Below, piece by piece: positions 24,190-38,500 of a stretch of 64,000 bases of DNA; the stretch's first letter is position 1, and each line of letters opens with the position of its first letter. Position numbers and translations under genes: made by a program. The notes beneath the pieces were generated by a model. The model saw nothing but the letters and a program-made list of their open reading frames with translations. It ran no database searches and had not been told where the DNA came from. This DNA comes from Lasioglossum baleicum (taxonomy: Eukaryota > Arthropoda > Insecta > Hymenoptera > Halictidae): assembly GCF_051020765.1 (NCBI RefSeq), contig NW_027469121.1, positions 744,001 to 808,000 on the forward strand. The letters are read 5' to 3'.

Positions 24190-27100
24190 TTACTCGACTA
24201 GCCTGCGGGATGCATCCTCTCGCACGTGTTTTTGCTCGACTATCCTGCGGGATGCATCCTCTCGCACGTGTTTTTACTCGACCAGCCTGCGGGATGCACC
24301 CTCTCGCACGTGTTTTTACTCGACTAGCCTGCGGGATGCATCCTCTCGCATGTGTTTTTACTCGACTAGCCATGCGCATCCCAAAAAACCTGCGCATGCG
24401 CATCCCAGAAAACCTGCGCATGAGCATCCCACAAAACCTGCGCATGCGCATCCCACAAAACCTCGCACGTGTTTTTACTCGACTAGCCTGCGGGATGCAT
24501 CCTCTCGCACGTGTTTTTACTCGACTAGCCTGCGGAAAGCATCCTCTCGCACGTGTTTTTACTCGACTAGCCTGCGGGAAGCATCCTCTTGCACGTGTTT
24601 TTACTCGACTAGCCTGCGGGATGCATCCTCTCGCACGTGTTTTTACTCGACTAGCCTTGCGGGATGCATCCTCTCGCACGTCTTTTTACTCGACTAGCCT
24701 GCGGGATGCATCCTCTCGCACGTGTTTTTACTCGACTAGCCTGCGGGATGCATCCTCTCGCACGTGTTTTTGCTCGACTAGCCTGCGGGATGCATCCTCT
24801 CGCACGTGTTTTTGCTCGACTAGCCTGCGGGATGCATCCTCTCGCACGTGTTTTTACTCGACTAGACTGCGGGATGCATCCTCACGCACGTGTTTTACTC
24901 GGCTAGCCTGCGGGATGCATCCTCTCGCACGTGTTTTTACTCGACTAGCCTGCGGGATGCATCCTCCCGCACGTGTTTTTACTCGACTAGCCTGCGGGAT
25001 GCATCCTCTCGCACGTGTTTTTGCTCGACTAGCCTGCGGGATGCATCCTCTCGCACGTGTTTTTGCTCGACTAGCCTGCGGGATGCATCCTCTCGCACGT
25101 GTTTTTGCTCGACTAGCCATGCGCATCCCAAAAAACCTGCGCATGCGCATCCCAAAAAACCTGCGCGTGCGCATCCCAAAAAACCTGCGCATGCGCATCC
25201 CACAAAACCTGCGCATGCGCATCCCACAAAACCTGCGCATGCGCATCCCACAAAACCTCGTACGTGTTTTTACTCGACTAGTCGGCGGGATGCATCCTCT
25301 CGCACGTGTTTTTACTGGACTAGCCTGCGGGATGCATCCTCTCGCATGTGTTTTTACTCGAATAGCCTGCGGGATGCATCCTCTCGAACGTGTTTTTGCA
25401 CGACTAGCCTGCGGGATGCATCCTCTCGCACGTGTTTTTGCTCGACTAGCCATGCGCATCCCGAAAAACCTGCGCATGCGCATCCCACAAAACCTGCGCA
25501 TGCGCATCCGAAAAAACCTGCGCATGCGCATCCCACAAAACCTCGCACGTGTTTTTACTCGACTAGCCTGCGGGATGCATCCTCCCGCACGTGTTTTTAC
25601 TCGACTAGCCTGCGGGATGTATCCTCTCGCACGTGTTTTTACTCGACTAGCCTGCGGGATGCATCCTCTCGCATGTGTTTTTACTCGACTAGCCTGCGGG
25701 ATGCATCCTCTCGCACGTGTTTTTGCACGACTAGTCTGCGGGATGCATCCTCTCGCACGTGTTTTTGCTCGACTAGCCTGCGGGATGCATCCTCTCGCAC
25801 GTGTTTTTGCTCGACTAGCCTGCGGGATGCATCCTCTCGCACGTGTTTTTACTCGACCAGCCTGCGGGATGCACCCTCTCGCACGTGTTTTTACTCGACT
25901 AGCCTGCGGGATGCATCCTCTCGCATGTGTTTTTACTCGACTAGCCATGCGCATCCCAAAAAACCTGCGCATGCGCATCCCAGAAAACCTGCGCATGCGC
26001 ATACCACAAAACCTGCGCATGCGCATCCCACAAAACCTCGCACGTGTTTTTACTCGACTAGCCTGCGGGATGCATCCTCTCGCACGTGTTTTTACTCGAC
26101 TAGCCTGCGGGAAGCATCCTCTCGCACGTGTTTTTACTCGACTAGCCTGCGGGAAGCATCCTCTCGCACGTGTTTTTACTCGACTACCCTGCGGGATGCA
26201 TCCTCTCGCACGTGTTTTTGCTCGACTAGCCTGCGGGATGCATCCTCTCGCACGTGTTTTTGCTCGACTAGCCTGCGGGATGCATCCTCTCGCACGTGTT
26301 TTTACTCGACTAGCCTGCGGGATGCATCCTCCCGCACGTGTTTTTACTCGACTAGCCTGCGGGATGCATCCTCTCGCACGTGTTTTTGCTCGACTAGCCT
26401 GCGGGATGCATCCTCTCGCACGTGTTTTTGCTCGACTAGCCTGCGGGATGCATCCTCTCGCACGTGTTTTTGCTCGACTAGCCATGCGCATCCCAAAAAA
26501 CCTGCGCATGCGCATCACAAAAAACCTGCGCGTGCGCATCCCAAAAAACCTGCGCATGCGCATCCCACAAAACCTGCGCATGCGCATCCCACAAAACCTG
26601 CGCATGCGCATCCCACAAAACCTCGTACGTGTTTTTACTCGACTAGTCGGCGGGATGCATCCTCTCGCACGTGTTTTTACTGGACTAGCCTGCGGGATGC
26701 ATCCTCTCGCATGTGTTTTTACTCGACTAGCCTGCGGGATGCATCCTCTCGAACGTGTTTTTGCACGACTAGCCTGCGGGATGCATCCTCTCGCACGTGT
26801 TTTTGCTCGACTAGCCATGCGCATCCCAAAAAACCTGCGCATGCGCATCCCAAAAAACCTGCGCATGCGCATCCCACAAAACCTGCGCATGCGCATCCGA
26901 AAAAACCTGCGCATGCGCATCCCACAAAACCTCGCACGTGTTTTTACTCGACTAGCCTGCGGGATGTATCCTCTCGCACGTGTTTTTACTCGACTAGCCT
27001 GCGGGATGCATCCTCTCGCACGTGTTTTTACTCGACTAGCCGGCGGGATGCATCCTCTCGCACGTGTTTTTACTGGACTAGCCTGCGGGATGCATCCTCT

Positions 27101-28380
27101 CGCATGTGTTTTTACTCGACTAGACTGCGGGATGCATCCTCACGCACGTGTTTTACTCGACTAGCCTGCGGGATGCATCCTCTCGCACGTGTTTTTACTC
27201 GACTAGCCTGCGGGATGCATCCTCCCGCACGTGTTTTTACTCGACTAGCCTGCGGGATGCATCCTCTCGCATGTGTTTTTACTCGACTAGCCATGCGCAT
27301 CCCAAAAAACCTGCGCATGCGCATCCCAAAAAACCTGCGCATGCGCATCCCACAAAACCTGCGCATGCGCATCCCACAAAACCTCGTACGTGTTTTTACT
27401 CGACTAGTCGGCGGGATGCATCCTCTCGCACGTGTTTTTACTGGACTAGCCTGCGGGATGCATCCTCTCGCATGTGTTTTTACTCGAATAGCCTGCGGGA
27501 TGCATCCTCTCGAACGTGTTTTTGCACGACTAGCCTGCGGGATGCATCCTCTCGCACGTGTTTTTGCTCGACTAGCCATGCGCATCCCAAAAAACCTGCG
27601 CATGCGCATCCCAAAAAACCTGCGCATGCGCATCCCACAAAACCTGCGCATGCGCATCCGAAAAAACCTGCGCATGCGCATCCCACAAAACCTCGCACGT
27701 GTTTTTACTGGACTAGCCTGCGGGATGCATCCTCTCGCATGTGTTTTTACTCGACTAGACTGCGGGATGCATCCTCACGCACGTGTTTTACTCGACTAGC
27801 CTGCGGGATGCATCCTCTCGCACGTGTTTTTACTCGACTAGCCTGCGGGATGCATCCTCCCGCACGTGTTTTTACTCGACTAGCCTGCGGGATGCATCCT
27901 CTCGCATGTGTTTTTACTCGACTAGCCATGCGCATCCCAAAAAACCTGCGCATGCGCATCCCAAAAAACCTGCGCGTGCGCATCCCAAAAAACCTGCGCA
28001 TGCGCATCCCACAAAACCTCGTACGTGTTTTTACTCGACTAGTCGGCGGGATGCATCCTCTCGCACGTGTTTTTACTGGACTAGCCTGCGGGATGCATCC
28101 TCTCGCATGTGTTTTTACTCGAATAGCCTGCGGGATGCATCCTCTCGAACGTGTTTTTGCACGACTAGCCTGCGGGATGCATCCTCTCGCACGTGTTTTT
28201 GCTCGACTAGCCATGCGCATCCCAAAAAACCTGCGCATGCGCATCCCAAAAAACCTGCGCATGCGCATCCCACAAAACCTGCGCATGCGCATCCGAAAAA
28301 ACCTGCGCATGCGCATCCCACAAAACCTCGCACGTGTTTTTACTCGACTAGACTGCGGGATGCATCCTCACGCACGTGTT
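24190..28380. repeat. 4,191-bp tandem duplication, copy 1
   Basis: B blocks: 24371-24462, 25118-25257, 25451-25542, 25946-26037, 26483-26622, 26816-26931, 27292-27383, 27577-27692, 27927-28018 and 28212-28327. All ten recur 4,191 bp later with equal unit numbers. Sequence upstream of the two copies differs: CCCGCACGTG in the preceding unit here, a 41-bp unit before copy 2. The left limit therefore falls in the T run near 24185-24199. Rare markers shared with copy 2 include CTCGACTATCC near 24240 and CCTCTTGCACG near 24588. Confidence 0.95.
24649..24900. repeat. 252-bp 43/41-bp balanced cassette
   Basis: The 43-bp unit is at 24649-24691 and the 41-bp unit at 24860-24900. It lies inside copy 1 of the 4,191-bp duplication and follows three A units with the linked markers TGCGGAAAGC, GGGAAGC with CTTGCACG, and a standard unit. 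Confidence 0.93.
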
Positions 28381-31300
28381 TTACTCGACTAGCCTGCGGG
28401 ATGCATCCTCTCGCACGTGTTTTTGCTCGACTATCCTGCGGGATGCATCCTCTCGCACGTGTTTTTACTCGACCAGCCTGCGGGATGCACCCTCTCGCAC
28501 GTGTTTTTACTCGACTAGCCTGCGGGATGCATCCTCTCGCATGTGTTTTTACTCGACTAGCCATGCGCATCCCAAAAAACCTGCGCATGCGCATCCCAGA
28601 AAACCTGCGCATGAGCATCCCACAAAACCTGCGCATGCGCATCCCACAAAACCTCGCACGTGTTTTTACTCGACTAGCCTGCGGGATGCATCCTCCCGCA
28701 CGTGTTTTTACTCGACTAGCCTGCGGAAAGCATCCTCTCGCACGTGTTTTTACTCGACTAGCCTGCGGGAAGCATCCTCTTGCACGTGTTTTTACTCGAC
28801 TAGCCTGCGGGATGCATCCTCTCGCACGTGTTTTTACTCGACTAGCCTTGCGGGATGCATCCTCTCGCACGTCTTTTTACTCGACTAGCCTGCGGGATGC
28901 ATCCTCTCGCACGTGTTTTTACTCGACTAGCCTGCGGGATGCATCCTCTCGCACGTGTTTTTGCTCGACTAGCCTGCGGGATGCATCCTCTCGCACGTGT
29001 TTTTGCTCGACTAGCCTGCGGGATGCATCCTCTCGCACGTGTTTTTACTCGACTAGACTGCGGGATGCATCCTCACGCACGTGTTTTACTCGGCTAGCCT
29101 GCGGGATGCATCCTCTCGCACGTGTTTTTACTCGACTAGCCTGCGGGATGCATCCTCCCGCACGTGTTTTTACTCGACTAGCCTGCGGGATGCATCCTCT
29201 CGCACGTGTTTTTGCTCGACTAGCCTGCGGGATGCATCCTCTCGCACGTGTTTTTGCTCGACTAGCCTGCGGGATGCATCCTCTCGCACGTGTTTTTGCT
29301 CGACTAGCCATGCGCATCCCAAAAAACCTGCGCATGCGCATCCCAAAAAACCTGCGCGTGCGCATCCCAAAAAACCTGCGAATGCGCATCCCACAAAACC
29401 TGCGCATGCGCATCCCACAAAACCTGCGCATGCGCATCCCACAAAACCTCGTACGTGTTTTTACTCGACTAGTCGGCGGGATGCATCCTCTCGCACGTGT
29501 TTTTACTGGACTAGCCTGCGGGATGCATCCTCTCGCATGTGTTTTTACTCGAATAGCCTGCGGGATGCATCCTCTCGAACGTGTTTTTGCACGACTAGCC
29601 TGCGGGATGCATCCTCTCGCACGTGTTTTTGCTCGACTAGCCATGCGCATCCCAAAAAACCTGCGCATGCGCATCCCACAAAACCTGCGCATGCGCATCC
29701 GAAAAAACCTGCGCATGCGCATCCCACAAAACCTCGCACGTGTTTTTACTCGACTAGCCTGCGGGATGCATCCTCCCGCACGTGTTTTTACTCGACTAGC
29801 CTGCGGGATGTATCCTCTCGCACGTGTTTTTACTCGACTAGCCTGCGGGATGCATCCTCTCGCATGTGTTTTTACTCGACTAGCCTGCGGGATGCATCCT
29901 CTCGCACGTGTTTTTGCACGACTAGTCTGCGGGATGCATCCTCTCGCACGTGTTTTTGCTCGACTAGCCTGCGGGATGCATCCTCTCGCACGTGTTTTTG
30001 CTCGACTAGCCTGCGGGATGCATCCTCTCGCACGTGTTTTTACTCGACCAGCCTGCGGGATGCACCCTCTCGCACGTGTTTTTACTCGACTAGCCTGCGG
30101 GATGCATCCTCTCGCATGTGTTTTTACTCGACTAGCCATGCGCATCCCAAAAAACCTGCGCATGCGCATCCCAGAAAACCTGCGCATGCGCATACCACAA
30201 AACCTGCGCATGCGCATCCCACAAAACCTCGCACGTGTTTTTACTCGACTAGCCTGCGGGATGCATCCTCTCGCACGTGTTTTTACTCGACTAGCCTGCG
30301 GGAAGCATCCTCTCGCACGTGTTTTTACTCGACTAGCCTGCGGGAAGCATCCTCTCGCACGTGTTTTTACTCGACTACCCTGCGGGATGCATCCTCTCGC
30401 ACGTGTTTTTGCTCGACTAGCCTGCGGGATGCATCCTCTCGCACGTGTTTTTGCTCGACTAGCCTGCGGGATGCATCCTCTCGCACGTGTTTTTACTCGA
30501 CTAGCCTGCGGGATGCATCCTCCCGCACGTGTTTTTACTCGACTAGCCTGCGGGATGCATCCTCTCGCACGTGTTTTTGCTCGACTAGCCTGCGGGATGC
30601 ATCCTCTCGCACGTGTTTTTGCTCGACTAGCCTGCGGGATGCATCCTCTCGCACGTGTTTTTGCTCGACTAGCCATGCGCATCCCAAAAAACCTGCGCAT
30701 GCGCATCACAAAAAACCTGCGCGTGCGCATCCCAAAAAACCTGCGCATGCGCATCCCACAAAACCTGCGCATGCGCATCCCACAAAACCTGCGCATGCGC
30801 ATCCCACAAAACCTCGTACGTGTTTTTACTCGACTAGTCGGCGGGATGCATCCTCTCGCACGTGTTTTTACTGGACTAGCCTGCGGGATGCATCCTCTCG
30901 CATGTGTTTTTACTCGACTAGCCTGCGGGATGCATCCTCTCGAACGTGTTTTTGCACGACTAGCCTGCGGGATGCATCCTCTCGCACGTGTTTTTGCTCG
31001 ACTAGCCATGCGCATCCCAAAAAACCTGCGCATGCGCATCCCAAAAAACCTGCGCATGCGCATCCCACAAAACCTGCGCATGCGCATCCGAAAAAACCTG
31101 CGCATGCGCATCCCACAAAACCTCGCACGTGTTTTTACTCGACTAGCCTGCGGGATGTATCCTCTCGCACGTGTTTTTACTCGACTAGCCTGCGGGATGC
31201 ATCCTCTCGCACGTGTTTTTACTCGACTAGCCGGCGGGATGCATCCTCTCGCACGTGTTTTTACTGGACTAGCCTGCGGGATGCATCCTCTCGCATGTGT

Positions 31301-32571
31301 TTTTACTCGACTAGACTGCGGGATGCATCCTCACGCACGTGTTTTACTCGACTAGCCTGCGGGATGCATCCTCTCGCACGTGTTTTTACTCGACTAGCCT
31401 GCGGGATGCATCCTCCCGCACGTGTTTTTACTCGACTAGCCTGCGGGATGCATCCTCTCGCATGTGTTTTTACTCGACTAGCCATGCGCATCCCAAAAAA
31501 CCTGCGCATGCGCATCCCAAAAAACCTGCGCATGCGCATCCCACAAAACCTGCGCATGCGCATCCCACAAAACCTCGTACGTGTTTTTACTCGACTAGTC
31601 GGCGGGATGCATCCTCTCGCACGTGTTTTTACTGGACTAGCCTGCGGGATGCATCCTCTCGCATGTGTTTTTACTCGAATAGCCTGCGGGATGCATCCTC
31701 TCGAACGTGTTTTTGCACGACTAGCCTGCGGGATGCATCCTCTCGCACGTGTTTTTGCTCGACTAGCCATGCGCATCCCAAAAAACCTGCGCATGCGCAT
31801 CCCAAAAAACCTGCGCATGCGCATCCCACAAAACCTGCGCATGCGCATCCGAAAAAACCTGCGCATGCGCATCCCACAAAACCTCGCACGTGTTTTTACT
31901 GGACTAGCCTGCGGGATGCATCCTCTCGCATGTGTTTTTACTCGACTAGACTGCGGGATGCATCCTCACGCACGTGTTTTACTCGACTAGCCTGCGGGAT
32001 GCATCCTCTCGCACGTGTTTTTACTCGACTAGCCTGCGGGATGCATCCTCCCGCACGTGTTTTTACTCGACTAGCCTGCGGGATGCATCCTCTCGCATGT
32101 GTTTTTACTCGACTAGCCATGCGCATCCCAAAAAACCTGCGCATGCGCATCCCAAAAAACCTGCGCGTGCGCATCCCAAAAAACCTGCGCATGCGCATCC
32201 CACAAAACCTCGTACGTGTTTTTACTCGACTAGTCGGCGGGATGCATCCTCTCGCACGTGTTTTTACTGGACTAGCCTGCGGGATGCATCCTCTCGCATG
32301 TGTTTTTACTCGAATAGCCTGCGGGATGCATCCTCTCGAACGTGTTTTTGCACGACTAGCCTGCGGGATGCATCCTCTCGCACGTGTTTTTGCTCGACTA
32401 GCCATGCGCATCCCAAAAAACCTGCGCATGCGCATCCCAAAAAACCTGCGCATGCGCATCCCACAAAACCTGCGCATGCGCATCCGAAAAAACCTGCGCA
32501 TGCGCATCCCACAAAACCTCGCACGTGTTTTTACTCGACTAGACTGCGGGATGCATCCTCACGCACGTGTT
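28381..32571. repeat. 4,191-bp tandem duplication, copy 2
   Basis: B blocks: 28562-28653, 29309-29448, 29642-29733, 30137-30228, 30674-30813, 31007-31122, 31483-31574, 31768-31883, 32118-32209 and 32403-32518. I noticed only three differences from copy 1: CCCGCAC for CTCGCAC near 28694, GCGAATGCGC for GCGCATGCGC near 29380, and CCCAAAAAACC for CCCGAAAAACC near 29652. The comparison was by eye and may have missed others. The duplication ends within a 41-bp unit (32537-32577). Confidence 0.95.
28840..29091. repeat. 252-bp 43/41-bp balanced cassette
   Basis: The 43-bp unit is at 28840-28882 and the 41-bp unit at 29051-29091. This is the copy-2 counterpart of the cassette 4,191 bp upstream, with the same TGCGGAAAGC and CTTGCACG units before it. 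Confidence 0.93.
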
Positions 32572-35500
32572 TTACTCGACTAGCCTGCGGGATGCATCCT
32601 CCCGCACGTGTTTTTACTCGACTAGCCTGCGGGATGCATCCTCTCGCACGTGTTTTTGCTCGACTAGCCTGCGGGATGCATCCTCTCGCACGTGTTTTTG
32701 CTCGACTAGCCTGCGGGATGCATCCTCTCGCACGTGTTTTTGCTCGACTAGCCATGCGCATCCCAAAAAACCTGCGCATGCGCATCCCAAAAAACCTGCG
32801 CGTGCGCATCCCAAAAAACCTGCGCATGCGCATCCCACAAAACCTGCGCATGCGCATCCCACAAAACCTCGTACGTGTTTTTACTCGACTAGTCGGCGGG
32901 ATGCATCCTCTCGCACGTGTTTTTACTGGACTAGCCTGCGGGATGCATCCTCTCGCATGTGTTTTTACTCGACTAGCCTGCGGGATGCATCCTCTCGAAC
33001 GTGTTTTTGCACGACTAGCCTGCGGGATGCATCCTCTCGCACGTGTTTTTGCTCGACTAGCCATGCGCATCCCAAAAAACCTGCGCATGCGCATCCCAAA
33101 AAACCTGCGCATGCGCATCCCACAAAACCTGCGCATGCGCATCCCACAAAACCTCGCACGTGTTTTTACTCGACTAGCCTGCGGGATGCATCCTCCCGCA
33201 CGTGTTTTTACTCGACTAGCCTGCGGGATGTATCCTCTCGCACGTGTTTTTACTCGACTAGTCTGCGGGATGCATCCTCTCGCATGTGTTTTTACTCGAC
33301 TAGCCATGCGCATCCCAAAAAACCTGCGCATGCGCATCCCAAAAAACCTGCGCATGCGCATCCCAGAAAACCTGCGCATGCGCATCCCACAAAACCTGCG
33401 CATGCGCATCCCACAAAACCTCGTACGTGTTTTTACTCGACTAGTCGGCGGGATGCATCCTCTCGCACGTGTTTTTACTGGACTAGCCTGCGGGATGCAT
33501 CCTCTCGCATGTGTTTTTACTCGACTAGCCTGCGGGATGCATCCTCTCGCACGTGTTTTTGCACGACTAATCTGCGGGATGCATCCTCTCGCACGTGTTT
33601 TTGCTCGACTAGCCATGCGCATCCGAAAAAACCTGCGCATGCGCATGCCAAAAAACCTGCGCATGCGCATCCCACAAAACCTGCGCATGCGCATCCCACA
33701 AAACCTGCGCATGCGCATCCCACAAAACCTCGCACGTGTTTTTACTCGACTAGCCTGCGGGATGCATCCTCCCGCACGTGTTTTTACTCGACTAGCCTGC
33801 GGGATGTATCCTCTCGCATGTGTTTTTACTCGACTAGCCATGCGCATCCCAAAAAACCTGCGCATGCGCATCCCAAAAAACCTGCGCATGCGCATCCCAG
33901 AAAACCTGCGCATGCGCATCCCACAAAACCTGCGCATGCGCATCCCACAAAACCTCGTACGTGTTTTTACTCGACTAGTCGGCGGGATGCATCCTCTCGC
34001 ACGTGTTTTTACTGGACTAGCCTGCGGGATGCATCCTCTCGCATGTGTTTTTACTCGACTAGCCTGCGGGATGCATCCTCTCGCACGTGTTTTTGCACGA
34101 CTAGTCTGCGGGATGCATCCTCTCGCACGTGTTTTTGCTCGACTAGCCATGCGCATCCCAAAAAACCTGCGCATGCGCATGCCAAAAAACCTGCGCATGC
34201 GCATCCCTCAAAACCTGCGCATGCGCATCCCAAAAAACCTGCGCATGCGCATCCCACAAAACCTGCGCATGCGCATCCCACAAAACCTCGCACGTGTTTT
34301 TACTGGACTAGCCTGCGGGATGCATCCTCTCGCATGTGTTTTTACTCGACTAGACTGCGGGATGCATCCTCACGCACGTGTTTTACTCGACTAGCCTGCG
34401 GGATGCATCCTCTCGCACGTGTTTTTACTCGACTAGCCTGCGGGATGCATCCTCCCGCACGTGTTTTTACTCGACTAGCCTGCGGGATGCATCCTCTCGC
34501 ATGTGTTTTTACTCGACTAGCCATGCGCATCCCAAAAAACCTGCGCATGCGCATCCCAAAAAACCTGCGCATGCGCATGCCAAAAAACCTGCGCATGCGC
34601 ATCCCACAAAACCTGCGCATGCGCATCCCAAAAAACCTGCGCATGCGCATCCCACAAAACCTGCGCATGCGCATCCCACAAAACCTCGCACGTGTTTTTA
34701 CTCGACTAGCCTGCGGGATGCATCCTCCCGCACGTGTTTTTACTCGACTAGCCTGCGGGATGTATCCTCTCGCACGTGTTTTTACTCGACTAGCCATGCG
34801 CATCCCAAAAAACCTGCGCATGCGCATCCCAAAAAACCTGCGCATGCGCATCCCAAAAAACCTGCGCATGCGCATCCCACAAAACCTGCGCATGCGCATC
34901 CCACAAAACCTGCGCATACGCATCCCACAAAACCTCGCACGTGTTTTTACTCGACTAGCCGGCGGGATGCATCCACTCGCACGTGTTTTTACTGGACTAG
35001 CCTGCGGGATGCATCCTCTCGCACGTGTTTTTGCTCGACTAGCCTGCGGGATGCATCCTCTCGCACGTGTTTTTACTCGACTAGCCTGCGGGATGCATCC
35101 TCCCGCACGTGTTTTTACTCGACTAGCCTGCGGGATGCATCCTCTCGCACGTGTTTTTGCTCGACTATCCTGCGGGATGCATCCTCTCGCACGTGTTTTT
35201 ACTCGACCAGCCTGCGGGATGCACCCTCTCGCACGTGTTTTTACTCGACTAGCCTGCGGGATGCATCCTCTCGCATGTGTTTTTACTCGACTAGCCATGC
35301 GCATCCCAAAAAACCTGCGCATGCGCATCCCAGAAAACCTGCGCATGCGCATCCCACAAAACCTGCGCATGCGCATCCCACAAAACCTCGCACGTGTTTT
35401 TACTCGACTAGCCTGCGGGATGCATCCTCTCGCACGTGTTTTTACTCGACTAGCCTGCGGAAAGCATCCTCTCGCACGTGTTTTTACTCGACTAGTCTGC

Positions 35501-38500
35501 GGGAAGCATCCTCTTGCACGTGTTTTTACTCGACTAGCCTGCGGGATGCATCCTCTCGCACGTGTTTTTACTCGACTAGCCTTGCGGGATGCATCCTCTC
35601 GCACGTCTTTTTACTCGACTAGCCTGCGGGATGCATCCTCTCGCACGTGTTTTTACTCGACTAGCCTGCGGGATGCATCCTCTCGCACGTGTTTTTGCTC
35701 GACTAGCCTGCGGGATGCATCCTCTCGCACGTGTTTTTGCTCGACTAGCCTGCGGGATGCATCCTCTCGCACGTGTTTTTACTCGACTAGACTGCGGGAT
35801 GCATCCTCACGCACGTGTTTTACTCGGCTAGCCTGCGGGATGCATCCTCTCGCACGTGTTTTTACTCGACTAGCCTGCTGGATGCATCCTCCCGCACGTG
35901 TTTTTACTCGACTAGCCTGCGGGATGCATCCTCTCGCACGTGTTTTTGCTCGACTAGCCTGCGGGTTGCATCCTCTCGCACGTGTTTTTGCTCGACTAGC
36001 CTGCGGGATGCATCCTCTCGCACGTGTTTTTGCTCGACTAGCCATGCGCATCCCAAAAAACCTGCGCATGCGCATCCCAAAAAACCTGCGCATGCGCATC
36101 CCAAAAAACCTGCGCATGCGCATCCCACAAAACCTGCGCATGCGCATCCCACAAAACCTGCGCATGCGCATCCCACAAAACCTCGTACGTGTTTTTACTC
36201 GACTAGTCGGCGGGATGCATCCTCTCGCACGTGTTTTTACTGGACTAGCCTGCGGGATGCATCCTCTCGCATGTGTTTTTACTCGAATAGCCTGCGGGAT
36301 GCATCCTCTCGAACGTGTTTTTGCACGACTAGCCTGCGGGATGCATCCTCTCGCACGTGTTTTTGCTCGACTAGCCATGCGCATCCCAAAAAACCTGCGC
36401 ATGCGCATCCCAAAAAACCTGCGCGTGCGCATCCCAAAAAACCTGCGCATGCGCATCCCACAAAACCTGCGCATGCGCATCCCACAAAACCTGCGCATGC
36501 GCATCCCACAAAACCTCGTACGTGTTTTTACTCGACTAGTCGGCGGGATGCATCCTCTCGCACGTGTTTTTACTGGACTAGCCTGCGGGATGCATCCTCT
36601 CGCACGTGTTTTTACTCGACTAGCCTGCGTGAAGCATCCTCTCGCACGTGTTTTTACTCGACTAGCCTGCGGGATGCATCCTCTCGCATGTGTTTTTACT
36701 CGACTAGCCTGCGGGATGCATCCTCTCGCACGTGTTTTTGCTCGACCAGCCTGCGAGAAGCATCCTCTCGCACGTGTTTTTACTCGACTAGCCTGCGGGA
36801 TGCATCCTCCCGCACGTGTTTTTACTCGACTAGCCTGCGGGATGTATCCTCTCGCACGTGTTTTTACTCGACTAGCCTGCGGGATGCATCCTCTCGCATG
36901 TGTTTTTACTCGACTAGCCTGCGGGATGCATCCTCTCGCACGTGTTTTTGCACGACTAGTCTGCGGGATGCACCCTCTCGCACGTGTTTTTGCTCGACTA
37001 GCCTGCGGGATGCATCCTCTCGCACGTGTTTTTGCTCGACTAGCCTGCGGGATGCATCCTCTCGCACGTGTTTTTACTCGACCAGCCTGCGGGATGCACC
37101 CTCTCGCACGTGTTTTTACTCGACTAGCCTGCGGGATGCATCCTCTCGCATGTGTTTTTACTCGACTAGCCATGCGCATCCCAAAAAACCTGCGCATGCG
37201 CATCCCAGAAAACCTGCGCATGCGCATACCACAAAACCTGCGCATGCGCATCCCACAAAACCTCGCACGTGTTTTTACTCGACTAGCCTGCGGGATGCAT
37301 CCTCTCGCACGTGTTTTTACTCGACTAGCCTGCGGGAAGCATCCTCTCGCACGTGTTTTTACTCGACTAGCCTGCGGGATGCATCCTCTCGCACGTGTTT
37401 TTGCTCGACTAGCCTGCGGGATGCATCCTCTCGCACGTGTTTTTGCTCGACTAGCCTGCGGGATGCATCCTCTCGCACGTGTTTTTGCTCGACTAGCCAT
37501 GCGCATCCCAAAAAACCTGCGCATGCGCATCACAAAAAACCTGCGCGTGCGCATCCCAAAAAACCTGCGCATGCGCATCCCACAAAACCTGCGCATGCGC
37601 ATCCCACAAAACCTCGTACGTGTTTTTACTCGACTAGTCGGCGGGATGCATCCTCTCGCACGTGTTTTTACTGGACTAGCCTGCGGGATGCATCCTCTCG
37701 CATGTGTTTTTACTCGACTAGCCTGCGGGATGCATCCTCTCGAACGTGTTTTTGCACGACTAGCCTGCGGGATGCATCCTCTCGCACGTGTTTTTGCTCG
37801 ACTAGCCATGCGCATCCCAAAAAACCTGCGCATGCGCATCCCAAAAAACCTGCGCATGCGCATCCCACAAAACCTGCGCATGCGCATCCGAAAAAACCTG
37901 CGCATGCGCATCCCACAAAACCTCGCACGTGTTTTTACTCGACTAGCCTGCGGGATGTATCCTCTCGCACGTGTTTTTACTCGACTAGCCTGCGGGATGC
38001 ATCCTCTCGCACGTGTTTTTACTCGACTAGCCGGCGGGATGCATCCTCTCGCACGTGTTTTTACTGGACTAGCCTGCGGGATGCATCCTCTCGCATGTGT
38101 TTTTACTCGACTAGACTGCGGGATGCATCCTCACGCACGTGTTTTACTCGACTAGCCTGCGGGATGCATCCTCTCGCACGTGTTTTTACTCGACTAGCCT
38201 GCGGGATGCATCCTCCCGCACGTGTTTTTACTCGACTAGCCTGCGGGATGCATCCTCTCGCATGTGTTTTTACTCGACTAGCCATGCGCATCCCAAAAAA
38301 CCTGCGCATGCGCATCCCAAAAAACCTGCGCATGCGCATCCCACAAAACCTGCGCATGCGCATCCCACAAAACCTCGTACGTGTTTTTACTCGACTAGTC
38401 GGCGGGATGCATCCTCTCGCACGTGTTTTTACTGGACTAGCCTGCGGGATGCATCCTCTCGCATGTGTTTTTACTCGAATAGCCTGCGGGATGCATCCTC

